The notes beneath the pieces were generated by a model, which searched no databases, was not told where the DNA came from, and worked only from the letters and a program-made list of their open reading frames with translations. This document shows positions 34,665 to 43,325 of a stretch of DNA of 64,000 nt, in pieces. The position numbers and the translations under genes are program-made. Position 1 is the first letter of the stretch. The number at the start of each line of letters is the position of its first letter. The DNA is from Mangrovimonas sp. TPBH4 (GTDB lineage: Bacteria; Bacteroidota; Bacteroidia; Flavobacteriales; Flavobacteriaceae). The stretch covers positions 1 to 64,000 of the forward strand of contig NZ_LBIO01000028.1 of assembly GCF_001280505.1 (NCBI RefSeq), written 5' to 3'.

Positions 34665-36068
34665 TTAATAATCCTCCAATATTTTAATGGTATTGATAAG
34701 GTCTAGAGTAACAATTCTCAATAATTCTTTACGGTGTTTAAGTAACTCTTGACCATTTTGAAAGTTTGGTGTCAATTCTGGTTGGCTAATTTTGTATACA
34801 TATTCCCAATCGCTGGCACCAATACTAGGAGGGTTGTTGATTAGGGTTTTGTATTCGTTCAATTTAGCAGCATACGAAGCCTCTGCTGTAGCAATATTGC
34901 GTTTTAAGTTGTTGGTGTAGTTTTCTAGCTCACGTTTGTTGCCAAGTTTGGTTTTCTTCATTGCCAAATTGTAGTAAGTATCCAAATCTGCTTCCAGGTT
35001 GGTAAGGTCGTAGTTAAGACTGTATAATTTGGTGTTGTAACTATTGAATACACCTTCAATGTCCTGTTCGTTTTTCACAGACTTTTTAATGTCGAAGGAT
35101 AGCTGTAGCCCATCGGCAGCAGAGGATTCAATTTCATAAGTTCCTAACCATACAATACTTCCTGTGTTAATGTCAATTAGTTTGGCATTAAAGAGTACTT
35201 TCATCCATTTAAGGGAAACCGTTTCTGGTAATTGCTTAGGAATGCTTCCATAAGTAAGCCCTGAATGTTGGTTTACAAATTCCTGTACACTTTCATAATC
35301 CTTTAGGGAAAGCGATTTGTTTTTAGGCTCAAAAGTCAAATTGATCTGGAAGAGATAATCGGCTTGGTCAGCGCCATTTTGAGCTGCTCTGATAACCTCG
35401 GCAATATCCGTCATTTCCTGGTTGTCCTTTTCACGGTTTTTACCAGGCAATCCACGTTGACTAATCTTGTCTATTTCGTTAATGACTTCTGTGTATTGTT
35501 GTGGCGAAATTTTACCTTCATTAAGTTGCTTTTTGTATTGTTGCTTTACGGCGTCATATTCGCCGTTCTCAAGAAGTTGTTCCGACCAATTGGCATACCA
35601 CCAAGGGCGTTCGTTGGCGCGGTCTCTTAAGTCTCTTAATTTGGCCTCAAATTTGGAACGGTCCAAAACGTTAAAGCCTACACGGAGCAATGCCTGCTCG
35701 ATGGCACGCTCAGCTTGATTGTAGTAACCGTCAGTTTTAAAATCGTTGGTGTTGTTGTCGGCCATTGAGGTATCTTGCTGATCATTGGTTTGAGGGACAG
35801 CAATGATTACTGAAGGAGCCTTACCATTTTTATTCTTTTTGGCTCCAGGGTTATTATAGTAATCTTCCGATTTTACTGGATATTCTTTTTTAAGATCAAC
35901 ATTTAGAACAAGCTCTTTAGTGTCTGGAACTTGGTTGACCTCTGCATTATTGTAACTCGGGATGTGTTCTAATTGCGGTTTGGTACTGTAAAAAGGTTCG
36001 AAGGTTTTTTTTCCGCAACTGGAGAGAACCAGCAATAAAGAACAATAGAGTAAAGTGTTTTGTTTCAT
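34665..36068 (-). CDS. Lipoprotein with CsgG/TolB-N-like region, unknown function
   Basis: A 467-residue lipoprotein: signal MKQNTLLYCSLLLVLSSC with the lipobox Cys at 18. An alternative start 11 codons upstream would place charged residues before the signal, so I prefer the ATG at 36068. The middle (residues 80-320) has elements like the CsgG/TolB-N class: a strand VIIAVPQ, a helix YYNQAERAIEQALLRVGFNVLDR, and the late strand FNAKLIDINTGSIVWLGTYE. A Gln/Asn-rich helical C-terminus follows (330-467). No csgA/B-like partners are nearby. Single gene with terminator. Confidence 0.65.
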   Translation of the reverse strand: MKQNTLLYCSLLLVLSSCGKKTFEPFYSTKPQLEHIPSYNNAEVNQVPDTKELVLNVDLKKEYPVKSEDYYNNPGAKKNKNGKAPSVIIAVPQTNDQQDTSMADNNTNDFKTDGYYNQAERAIEQALLRVGFNVLDRSKFEAKLRDLRDRANERPWWYANWSEQLLENGEYDAVKQQYKKQLNEGKISPQQYTEVINEIDKISQRGLPGKNREKDNQEMTDIAEVIRAAQNGADQADYLFQINLTFEPKNKSLSLKDYESVQEFVNQHSGLTYGSIPKQLPETVSLKWMKVLFNAKLIDINTGSIVWLGTYEIESSAADGLQLSFDIKKSVKNEQDIEGVFNSYNTKLYSLNYDLTNLEADLDTYYNLAMKKTKLGNKRELENYTNNLKRNIATAEASYAAKLNEYKTLINNPPSIGASDWEYVYKISQPELTPNFQNGQELLKHRKELLRIVTLDLINTIKILEDY

Positions 36069-36329
36069 GTTGGTATAGTTTTTTAGAAGTTGATCAAACA
36101 TATAAAAAATACCTTACAGGATGTAGAAATATCTGTATTCCAACAAGTTTTATCGATAAACTGTAAAGGGCTCATATTGTTGCCTTAATTTGCTTCTGCA
36201 AAATCCTTTAGCTAGGCGAAACAAGGGTGCACAATGAGGTGATTCCGGTTTTAAAAATGGAAATGGAGAGCGAGGTAAGCAATAGAAGTATTGTGACCGA
36301 AATGAAAAAGTGTATATTCTAGAAGGAAT

Positions 36330-36842
36330 TTATTCCTCAAAAAGCGCTTTAAGTTCTGTAGCGTCCTTTGGTTTCATCTTTTTGGCAAGAACCAAGCTTA
36401 GTTGCTTTCTACGAAGAGCAGCGGCATAACGTTCTTTTTCAAGATCGGTTTCTGGGGTTACCTGAGGTACTTTTACGGGTCTTCCCGTTTCGTCGACAGC
36501 TACAAAGGTGTAAATGGCTTCATTGGCCTTAGTGCGCTCACCAGATTCGCGGTCCTCAATCCAAACGTCTATAAACACTTCCATAGAGCTTTTAAATGCT
36601 CTGGAAACATTGGCCTCTACGGTTACAACACTTCCAAGGGGAATAGCTCTGTTGAATGCGACATGGTTTACCGAAGCTGTTACCACAATTCTTCTGGAAT
36701 GACGCCTGGCAGAAATACTGGCGGCACGGTCCATTCGGGCCAATAGTTCACCTCCAAAAAGATTGTTTAAAGGGTTGGTTTCACTGGGTAAAACCAGGTC
36801 GGTCATGATGGTTCTTGTAGAGCTCGGTGTTTTTGCTTCCAT
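36330..36842 (-). CDS. Acyl-CoA thioesterase (hotdog fold)
   Basis: A 170-residue single-hotdog thioesterase of the YciA/BACH group. It shows NPLNNLFGGELLARMDRAASISARRH (catalytic-side helix), VTASVNHVAFNRAI and the beta strand VEVFIDVWIEDR-like region. It hydrolyses fatty acyl-CoAs in the cytoplasm. The 228-bp gap downstream (36102-36329) holds no convincing gene; a short plus-strand open stretch is noted among the rejected items. Confidence 0.9.
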   Translation of the reverse strand: MEAKTPSSTRTIMTDLVLPSETNPLNNLFGGELLARMDRAASISARRHSRRIVVTASVNHVAFNRAIPLGSVVTVEANVSRAFKSSMEVFIDVWIEDRESGERTKANEAIYTFVAVDETGRPVKVPQVTPETDLEKERYAAALRRKQLSLVLAKKMKPKDATELKALFEE

Positions 36843-36994
36843 GGGTTTTGTTTACAGTGGTGCAAAGGTAAAGCGATTTTGGGCAATCACCCAAAATTTG
36901 GATGAATTATCCACAAAGCAATACGCACATCCATGTGCTCTGAAACTCAGAAGTATTTATTTAAAATCGAAATGGAATTAATGAAACTAGGAAA

Positions 36995-37933
36995 TTAGTC
37001 TAATTGTTTTACCAGCAACCAAGCATCTTGACTGTGTTCGCTCTTAATTTTTTGTAACATTTGTAAGGCTTCCAAACGGTTGTTGTAGCTAGAATACACT
37101 ACTTCATGCAATCCATATTTGTTAACGCCAATTTTGCGAGCATTGTAGCCCAAGTTTTGCAGTTGCTCTACTTTCTTGTCGGAGTTAGCTTCAACTCTAA
37201 AAGCTCCTGCTACAATATGGTAATTCCCAGATTGCTTGGCAACATTTAAGGTTACAGAAGGAAGTGGGTTATCAATTACAAACGTAGCTTCCTGAACTTT
37301 ATGATCCAATTGCTCATTGGCTTGTTCTTGGGCCAATTGGTTGTGGGCTTCCACATCTTTCATATAATAATTGGATATGGCAAAACTCCCCGCTGTAAGG
37401 GCGATAAGTGCCACTGCGGCATAACGCAAATAAGGTCTTGCCTTACGCGTTTCAGGAGTGACAGCAATAGGAATGACTTTTTCAATGGCTTCAACCTCTT
37501 CTTTGTATACTTCTCTAGTAATACTAGTAGAATTGAATTGAGACAAGCCAAAGGCATCTGTTAAATAGTTTACATGGAAGGAAGGATCGAAAACAATTTT
37601 ACCTTCAGAATTCAACACCAAATCCCCAATGTTATGGAAGGTTAAAGTTTCACCTTGTACCAAGTAGGATTTGATGGATTTTACATGTTTACTCAATTTT
37701 TGAGCCGCAACTTCATAAGGGATTTTTTCAACCTCCGAGATGTAATTGGCAAGCAAACCATCGTTGCTTTGCAATTGCTCGTTGAAAGACAATACTTTTT
37801 TAGGAGGGAAAAACGCATTGGTATCTGCATCGATCTTGGCAGAAACGCGGTTTGTTAAAAAGGCTCCAAATTCAGGGATGATCACGCAGTCATACCTGTA
37901 AAGTAAATCGCTTATGTAGGTTTCTATATGCAT
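36995..37933 (-). CDS. HU-domain / SPOR-domain membrane protein
   Basis: A 312-residue protein with three parts. The N-terminal 140 residues are two HU-like domains of the CCDC81-HU type (MHIETYISDLLYRYDCVIIPEFGAFLTNR; LTFHNIGDLVLNSEGKIVFDP). A single membrane helix lies near 170-190 (LRYAAVALIALTAGSFAISNYY). The last 80 residues form a SPOR domain (YHIVAGAFRVEANSDKKVEQLQNLGYNARKI). SPOR binds denuded peptidoglycan, and the HU part should face the cytoplasm, so the protein may tie DNA or another ligand to the division site. The architecture is known in Bacteroidota; the function is predicted only. Confidence 0.85.
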   Translation of the reverse strand: MHIETYISDLLYRYDCVIIPEFGAFLTNRVSAKIDADTNAFFPPKKVLSFNEQLQSNDGLLANYISEVEKIPYEVAAQKLSKHVKSIKSYLVQGETLTFHNIGDLVLNSEGKIVFDPSFHVNYLTDAFGLSQFNSTSITREVYKEEVEAIEKVIPIAVTPETRKARPYLRYAAVALIALTAGSFAISNYYMKDVEAHNQLAQEQANEQLDHKVQEATFVIDNPLPSVTLNVAKQSGNYHIVAGAFRVEANSDKKVEQLQNLGYNARKIGVNKYGLHEVVYSSYNNRLEALQMLQKIKSEHSQDAWLLVKQLD

Positions 37934-38038
37934 AAAAACAAAGTTATAAATTTTTTAAGACGAATAAAAAATGGCTTTAAGTATTTATTAACAGCCTAAA
38001 AATGCCGTTCTTTAAGTTTACAATCAGGAAATTATAGC

Positions 38039-39139
38039 ATGACAGACGACCAATTGCTCTATACTTTGGCCTTGCAGCATATTCCGAAAATAGGGGATAT
38101 CACGGCGAAAAAATTTATTCAGCACTGCGGAACTGCCGAAATGGTGCTCAAGGAGAAACCCGAAAAACTGCTCCTGATTGATGGCGTTGGAAAATTGACC
38201 ATAGACGAATTTAAGAATCCAAAATATATAAAGGAAGCCGAGACGGAAATGCAATTTATCAAAGATAATGGAATTGCTTGTTTGTATTTTATGAACGACG
38301 GCTATCCCGAAAAATTGAAGCATTGTATAGACGGGCCGGTGCTTTTGTTTCAGGTTGGGAATATCGATTTGAAGGATCGGCATATCGTTAGTATTGTAGG
38401 GGCAAGAAAGATTACAAGCCATGGTATTGCTTTCTGCGAACGCTTGGTGGAAGAACTGTCAATCTTCAATCCCGTAATTGTTTCTGGCTTTGCCTACGGA
38501 ACCGATATTACCGCCCAAAAGGCTGCTATTGAAAACAATTTACAAACTATTGGTTGTTTGGCTCATGGACTCAATCAAATATATCCTAAAACCCATAAAC
38601 GCTATATGGCAAGTGTGGAGAGCAATGGTGGGTTCTTCACCGATTTTTGGAGCACCGATGCTTTTGATAGAAATAATTTTTTAAAACGCAACAGAGTTAT
38701 TGCAGGGTTAAGCGAGGCAACCATTGTCATCGAGTCGGCTGAAAAGGGAGGTAGTTTGGTAACCGCCGATATTGCCAATTCCTATAACCGGGAGGTCTTT
38801 GCGGTGCCTGGGCGCTCAACGGATCTACAGAGTGTGGGCTGCAACAATCTTATCAAGCAGCAAAAGGCGCATTTACTGTCTACCCCTATGGACGTGCCAT
38901 ATATTCTAAACTGGTCCATGAATCAGCAACCTGCAGCTGTTCAAAAGCAGTTGTTTGTGGAATTGGATTCCGATGAAAAAAAAGTGTATAACTATTTGAG
39001 GGAGCACGACAAGCAGTTATTGGATAGCATTGCTTTGGCTTGCCAGCTTCCGATCTTCAAAATCGCAGGCATCCTTTTAAATATGGAATTGAAAGGTGTG
39101 GTGAGGCCGCTTCCTGGGAAATTGTTTGAGGTGGTTTGA
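38039..39139 (+). CDS. dprA: DNA-processing protein DprA
   Basis: A 366-residue DprA that loads RecA on incoming single-stranded DNA in natural transformation. An N-terminal SAM/HhH-like region (residues 1-70) is followed by the Rossmann-like DprA domain with SIVGARKITSHG, VSGFAYGTDITAQKAA, GCLAHGLNQIYP, and the KGGSLVTADIANSYNREVFAVPG segment. The C-terminal winged helix (290-366) is present, so it is full length. It lies divergently from the HU-SPOR gene. The presence of recA at 43.9 kb is compatible with competence but not evidence of it. Confidence 0.95.
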   Translation: MTDDQLLYTLALQHIPKIGDITAKKFIQHCGTAEMVLKEKPEKLLLIDGVGKLTIDEFKNPKYIKEAETEMQFIKDNGIACLYFMNDGYPEKLKHCIDGPVLLFQVGNIDLKDRHIVSIVGARKITSHGIAFCERLVEELSIFNPVIVSGFAYGTDITAQKAAIENNLQTIGCLAHGLNQIYPKTHKRYMASVESNGGFFTDFWSTDAFDRNNFLKRNRVIAGLSEATIVIESAEKGGSLVTADIANSYNREVFAVPGRSTDLQSVGCNNLIKQQKAHLLSTPMDVPYILNWSMNQQPAAVQKQLFVELDSDEKKVYNYLREHDKQLLDSIALACQLPIFKIAGILLNMELKGVVRPLPGKLFEVV

Positions 39140-39170
39140 ATTTAGTCATTAAAATAAATTGGGTGTATAA

Positions 39171-39201
39171 AAAAAGCCTCCATTTTAAATGGAGGCTTTT
39201 T
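39171..39201. terminator. Bidirectional terminator between dprA and trpS
   Basis: A near-perfect palindrome: AAAAAGCCTCCATTT pairs with AAATGGAGGCTTTTT around a single T, realistically a 12-bp stem with a 7-base loop. It has A and T runs for both converging genes. Confidence 0.9.
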
Positions 39202-39221
39202 ATTTATAAGGGTTTTTGGAA

Positions 39222-40190
39222 TTAATATCCAGCTTTTTCTCTTACGCGTTTTAAGACATCATTGGCTACCAATCTTGCTTTTTCGGCACCTAGCGCCAAT
39301 GCTTTATCAAGTTCTTCCAAGTTGTTCATGTAGTACTGATACTTTTCTCTTGGTTCTGCAAATCTTTCAACAATCAGTTCAAATAGGGCTTGTTTGGCAT
39401 GTCCGTAGCCATAATTGCCGTTTTCATAGTTGGCTTTCATGATTGCTATTTGAGCGTCATCTGCCAACAGACTATAAATGGCGAAACAGTTACAAGTGGA
39501 CCAATCCTTAGGCTCTTCCAATGGGGTGCTATCGGTTTTGATTCCCATAATTTGCTTACGAAGCTTTTTATCCGTTTCAAAAATATTGATAAAGTTGTTG
39601 CGGGACTTGCTCATTTTCTCTCCATCAGTCCCTGGAATAAGCATCGTGTTCTCCTGAATTTTTCCTTCCGGTAACACAAAAACATCTCCCATTTTTGCAT
39701 GAAAACGGGAAGCGACATCTCTTGTCATTTCAATATGTTGCAATTGGTCTTTTCCTACGGGAATAATTTCTGCATCATACAACAAAATGTCAGCAGCCAT
39801 TAACATAGGATATGTAAATAAACCTGCATTGACATCCTCCAAACGGTCTGCTTTGTCCTTAAAACTATGCGCCAAGGTAAGACGTTGGTATGGGAAAAAG
39901 CAGCTTAGGTACCATGACAATTCAGTAGTTTGTGGGATATCGCTTTGTCGGTAAAACACCGTTTTTTCAATGTCCAAGCCAAAGGCCAGCCAAGTGGCAG
40001 CTACAGAATAGGTATTGTATCGCAACTCTTCAGCATCTTTAATCTGTGTTAAGGTGTGAAGGTTGGCGATAAACAAAAACGAATCGTTTGCTTCATTTTT
40101 AGACATCTCAATGGCCGGTAAAATGGCGCCCAAAATATTCCCTAAATGTGGTGTTCCTGTACTCTGTATTCCTGTAAGTATTCTTGCCAT
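39222..40190 (-). CDS. trpS: Tryptophan--tRNA ligase
   Basis: A 322-residue class I aminoacyl-tRNA synthetase. The HIGH-like motif is TPHLGN in GIQSTGTPHLGN (residue 10-16), the KMSKS motif is GEKMSKS (about 190), with AADILLYDAEIIPVGKDQLQHIEMTRD between them. Length and motifs are those of bacterial TrpRS. A consensus -7 box lies about 57 bases upstream on the minus strand. Confidence 0.96.
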   Translation of the reverse strand: MARILTGIQSTGTPHLGNILGAILPAIEMSKNEANDSFLFIANLHTLTQIKDAEELRYNTYSVAATWLAFGLDIEKTVFYRQSDIPQTTELSWYLSCFFPYQRLTLAHSFKDKADRLEDVNAGLFTYPMLMAADILLYDAEIIPVGKDQLQHIEMTRDVASRFHAKMGDVFVLPEGKIQENTMLIPGTDGEKMSKSRNNFINIFETDKKLRKQIMGIKTDSTPLEEPKDWSTCNCFAIYSLLADDAQIAIMKANYENGNYGYGHAKQALFELIVERFAEPREKYQYYMNNLEELDKALALGAEKARLVANDVLKRVREKAGY

Positions 40191-40246
40191 GTGTAGTTTC
40201 CCTTAAATAAAAATTATTTAAAATTCGACTTTTCTATTTTGAAGGA

Positions 40247-40254
40247 CAAAGGTA
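40247..40254 (-). promoter_or_regulatory. -7 box before trpS
   Basis: TACCTTTG read on the minus strand, a full TAnnTTTG match, with a predicted leader of about 50 bases. No T-box-like structure is seen; no -33 element is clear. Confidence 0.4.
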
Positions 40255-40370
40255 CTTTTTTTGCGCGATAATCGAGATTTAAATGCTCCGAGGCTTCCTT
40301 CCAAATTAAAAAATTGTTCATTTTAAGACCTCGCGGGTTTGCTCCGTGGTAATTTACTACAATAGCTCAA

Positions 40371-40378
40371 TAAATTTG
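40371..40378 (+). promoter_or_regulatory. -7 box before the acyltransferase
   Basis: TAAATTTG fits TAnnTTTG and lies 16 bases before the ATG at 40395, predicting a leader of about ten bases. The rest of the roughly 200-bp gap from trpS holds nothing else recognisable. Confidence 0.35.
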
Positions 40379-40394
40379 ACTAGTTTTGGTCGCA

Positions 40395-41135
40395 ATGAAG
40401 ATATTCAAATATATATTTTGGCTGTTATACCGCATTTGGTTTTATATTTTGGTTGCGGTTCCTATTATAGTTTTATTTCCATTTTTAATCATTTCCATTC
40501 TTAAGGAAAGCTGGTATCCTTTTTTCTTTAGGCTGGCGCGAATATGGGCTAGGTTCATTTTAATTGGGATGGGCTTTAGGGTGAAAATTGAACGCGAAGC
40601 AGTACCCGAAAGGAGCGAGAGCTATATGTTTGTGGCTAACCATACGTCGATGACGGATATTATGTTGATGCTATTAAGTGTTAAGAATCCGTTTGTATTT
40701 GTAGGGAAACAGGAATTGGCCAAAATCCCGTTGTTTGGGTTTTTCTATAAGCGGACTTGTATTTTGGTAGATCGCAGTTCGGAAAAGAGCAGAAAAGCGG
40801 TGTTTTTAAGGGCTCAAAAACGTTTGAAGCAGGGCTTGAGCATCTGTATCTTTCCTGAAGGTGGCGTGCCAGATGAGTCCATTGTGTTGGATGAATTTAA
40901 GGACGGAGCCTTCCGATTGGCTATCAACCATCAAATTCCTGTGGTACCTTTGACCTTTGCCGATAACAAAAAGCGATTTTCCTATACTTTTTTTAGTGGC
41001 AGTCCAGGGAGAATGAGAGCGAAAGTGCATAAGTTTATCCCAACCGATGGTTTGACCATTGCCGATACTAAAACCTTAAATGCAGAAACTAAGGCGGTTA
41101 TTCTAAAACAATTAACCGAATTCCATAACACATAA
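40395..41135 (+). CDS. 1-acyl-glycerol-3-phosphate acyltransferase (PlsC-like)
   Basis: A 246-residue membrane-bound acyltransferase with an N-terminal hydrophobic helix (residues 5-35) and the four PlsC blocks: NHTSMTD (HX4D catalytic motif, about residue 80), the KRTCILVDRSS block, FPEGGVPDE and VVPLTF. It makes phosphatidic acid or acylates a related lipid. The start is the ATG at 40395. The stop is followed by an imperfect 11-bp hairpin (41135-41162) lacking a T-run. Confidence 0.9.
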   Translation: MKIFKYIFWLLYRIWFYILVAVPIIVLFPFLIISILKESWYPFFFRLARIWARFILIGMGFRVKIEREAVPERSESYMFVANHTSMTDIMLMLLSVKNPFVFVGKQELAKIPLFGFFYKRTCILVDRSSEKSRKAVFLRAQKRLKQGLSICIFPEGGVPDESIVLDEFKDGAFRLAINHQIPVVPLTFADNKKRFSYTFFSGSPGRMRAKVHKFIPTDGLTIADTKTLNAETKAVILKQLTEFHNT

Positions 41136-41162
41136 AAGCTACCCTTGGCAGAGGGCAGCTTT
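41135..41162 (+). terminator. Weak hairpin after the acyltransferase gene
   Basis: AAAGCTACCCT pairs with AGGGCAGCTTT with one A-C mismatch around the loop TGGCAG. There is only a short T run after it, so termination may be partial; a palindrome CAGTAATTACTG follows at 41164-41175. Confidence 0.4.
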
Positions 41163-41210
41163 CAGTAATTACTGCGGATTTAAGCAATAATTCATCTAAC
41201 CAACTAAAAA

Positions 41211-42752
41211 CTAAAATTTATAACTCAACCCGGTATACACGCCAATAAAGTATGGCTGAAAATCGCCAGAGGTATTATTGAAGGTATTGAGCTGGTACTT
41301 GAACATAGGTTCAAGGTTTACTTTTATTTTTCGCGATACATTGTAATTCATTCCTAATCCAAAATTGGCACTATAACTCATGTCGTTGATGTTTGTGGCT
41401 TCTCCAATATGGATTCTATAGCCATCGCCAGTAGCATATACATCATTGTGATTGGTAAAAAGGGTACTAAAGCCTCCAATAAGGTTAAGGCCCAGTTTTT
41501 TGCTCACCAGAGCGTATTCCAATTCTACAGGAACTTCTATAAAACCAAATTGTTGTTCCAATGCTCCGTAAGTTTTTAGGTTCATAACCTCAGGGGAGCT
41601 ACTGTTAATGTTTTGAGTGCTCATAACGGAATTGTTGGCAGCGCTGTTGCTCATTCGTAAATTTTGGATTTGCGAATTATTGTTATTAGCACTGTTGTAG
41701 GCAATCACATTTTTGGTACTGTATCCAAGGTCTACTTTGTTTACGCCAACGCGTACTTTTATTTTATCGTTAAAGGCATAGCTTCCACTTACCCCATAAC
41801 TTGTATTGATTTCACCACTTTTGGAATTGTTAACAAACTGTTCGTCTATTGGAGATCCTTTGCCTAATGTGTTGAAATAAACAGGTGCCACATTTGGAGA
41901 AATGTTCCACCTGCTTAGTTTCTCTTCTTTTTCCTTTTCATTGGTCTGTTCATTGGCTTCTGCAATAGCCTCTTCTATTGTGGTGTCTTCTTTTTCGGTT
42001 GTTTGTGCTACTTCTTCCGAATCCTCGTTGGCTTCATCTAAGACATCTTGAGAAGTTTTGGTGTTATCATTAGAAGTAGGGAGCTTGGTTGTTGTTTCGG
42101 CAACCCTTATTTGTTCGTCTTTCAGTAAGGTATTGATTTGAGTACTCTTATCTGAGATTTTTGAGCTCTTGGAGTTGGATTCAGGTAGATTTGGAGCGCT
42201 GTGGGTTACGGCTCGATTGCTATTAGGTAAAAGAGCATCTTTTTGTTTTTGAGCCTCTTTTTTAGGCGTATTGTTTTGTGTGTATGAGGTGTTTTCTTCG
42301 GAAGAAATTGCAACCGTAGAGGAATTATTTGAATTTGAAGAGGTTTTGTTTGGTTGAAGTAATTCGTTTTTCGAACCATTTAAAGCGTCTTCACTTTGGT
42401 TGTTTTCAGTGACAGTATTTTGGGTACTTGTATTGAAATCCATAGTGGAATCTATTGTGGATTTCTGAGAAGTACTATCGTTATTTTCACTATTGGTGTG
42501 CTCTTCAACCAAAGGTGTCGAATTCTCTTGAATAATATCCGAAGGGCTAAAAATGAATTTCCCTGTCGTAAACAGTAATGCCAATAGTGCGGCAACACCG
42601 GCAAATTGCCACCAAATACCAATGACTCTACGTTTGCGTTTATTGCCGTGCAAGCGCTGTTCTATGTTGTTCCAGACTTCTTCATTTGGAGTGGCTTCAA
42701 AATTTTTGAACTGCTCCTGAAATAGCCTGTCAATATGTTTTTTATCACTCAT
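41211..42752 (-). CDS. Trans-envelope anti-sigma / outer-membrane beta-barrel protein (Dma-like)
   Basis: A 513-residue protein with four zones. Residues 1-42 are a soluble charged segment with FKNFEATPNEEVWNNIEQRL ending in the basic patch NKRKRR. Residues 43-66 are one membrane helix (IWWQFAGVAALLALLFTTG). Residues 68-280 are a low-complexity Ser/Asn/Thr/Glu/Lys linker. Residues 281-513 are a beta-barrel domain of alternating strands ending in Phe, the outer-membrane insertion signal. There is no signal peptide, and the basic patch puts the N-terminus inside. The ECF sigma gene directly upstream shares TAATG with it. This matches the dual membrane-spanning anti-sigma factors described in Bacteroides thetaiotaomicron. 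The anti-sigma role is inferred. Confidence 0.78.
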   Translation of the reverse strand: MSDKKHIDRLFQEQFKNFEATPNEEVWNNIEQRLHGNKRKRRVIGIWWQFAGVAALLALLFTTGKFIFSPSDIIQENSTPLVEEHTNSENNDSTSQKSTIDSTMDFNTSTQNTVTENNQSEDALNGSKNELLQPNKTSSNSNNSSTVAISSEENTSYTQNNTPKKEAQKQKDALLPNSNRAVTHSAPNLPESNSKSSKISDKSTQINTLLKDEQIRVAETTTKLPTSNDNTKTSQDVLDEANEDSEEVAQTTEKEDTTIEEAIAEANEQTNEKEKEEKLSRWNISPNVAPVYFNTLGKGSPIDEQFVNNSKSGEINTSYGVSGSYAFNDKIKVRVGVNKVDLGYSTKNVIAYNSANNNNSQIQNLRMSNSAANNSVMSTQNINSSSPEVMNLKTYGALEQQFGFIEVPVELEYALVSKKLGLNLIGGFSTLFTNHNDVYATGDGYRIHIGEATNINDMSYSANFGLGMNYNVSRKIKVNLEPMFKYQLNTFNNTSGDFQPYFIGVYTGLSYKF

Positions 42753-43294
42753 TATAACGATTGGGAATTGGATCCCGTTTTATGCATTTCAATTTTTTCT
42801 TTTAATATCAATCGTGCCCTTGCCAGATTGGATTTTGAGGTGCCCGTGGATATCTCCAACATTTTGGCAATTTCCTTATGCGAATACCCATCCAATACAT
42901 AAAGGTTGAACACCAACCTGTAGCGGTCCGGCAACTGTTGGATGATGCCCAATAGGAAATCGAGGGAGATTTGTTCTTCGTCAATTTCCAGGGAAACATC
43001 TTCTATTTGGCCTTCGTTTACAATGTCAAACACACCTGCGCTGCGATAGCGCTGTAAGGCCGTGTTAATGGCAATGCGTTTCATCCAGCCTTCCAAAGAA
43101 CCTTTGCCTTGATATTGTGAGATTTTACCAAAAATGGTAAGAAATGCGTCTTGCAGGTTGTCTTCTGCTTCGGCATAGTTTCTAGAATACTTCAGACAAA
43201 GCGAGAATAGTTTGCTCGCGTAGAGCTTGTATATCTGGCTTTGTGCTTTCGCATCATTTTTTTTACAACTTTCTATAAGTTGCTCTAGGCTCAC
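42752..43294 (-). CDS. ECF RNA polymerase sigma factor
   Basis: A 180-residue sigma-70 family protein with region 2 (IYKLYASKLFSLCLKYSRNYAEAEDNLQDAFLTIFGKI and GWMKRIAINTAL) and region 4 (LPDRYRLVFNLYVLDGYSHKEIAKMLEISTGTSKSNLARARLILKEKI). The start is a GTG at 43294; the overlapping ATG two bases away is in another frame. It is translationally coupled to the beta-barrel anti-sigma candidate and preceded, 31 bp away, by a small lipoprotein gene. There is no FecR or TonB-dependent receptor nearby, so this is not the usual iron-type system. Confidence 0.92.
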   Translation of the reverse strand: MSLEQLIESCKKNDAKAQSQIYKLYASKLFSLCLKYSRNYAEAEDNLQDAFLTIFGKISQYQGKGSLEGWMKRIAINTALQRYRSAGVFDIVNEGQIEDVSLEIDEEQISLDFLLGIIQQLPDRYRLVFNLYVLDGYSHKEIAKMLEISTGTSKSNLARARLILKEKIEMHKTGSNSQSL

Positions 43295-43325
43295 ATTATC
43301 GCGGTATTTGGTTAGGTAACACTGT

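Noticed and set aside
36212-36322. A 36-codon open stretch on the plus strand with plausible codon use (contains IPVLKMEMESEVSNRS)
   Set aside because: It lacks a convincing ATG start of useful length (only 21 codons from the first ATG), has no signal, promoter or terminator, and no recognisable similarity. It could be a gene remnant but cannot be supported.
38039-39139. Natural competence system
   Set aside because: dprA and recA are present, but both occur in non-competent bacteria and no comEC or pilus genes are in the window.
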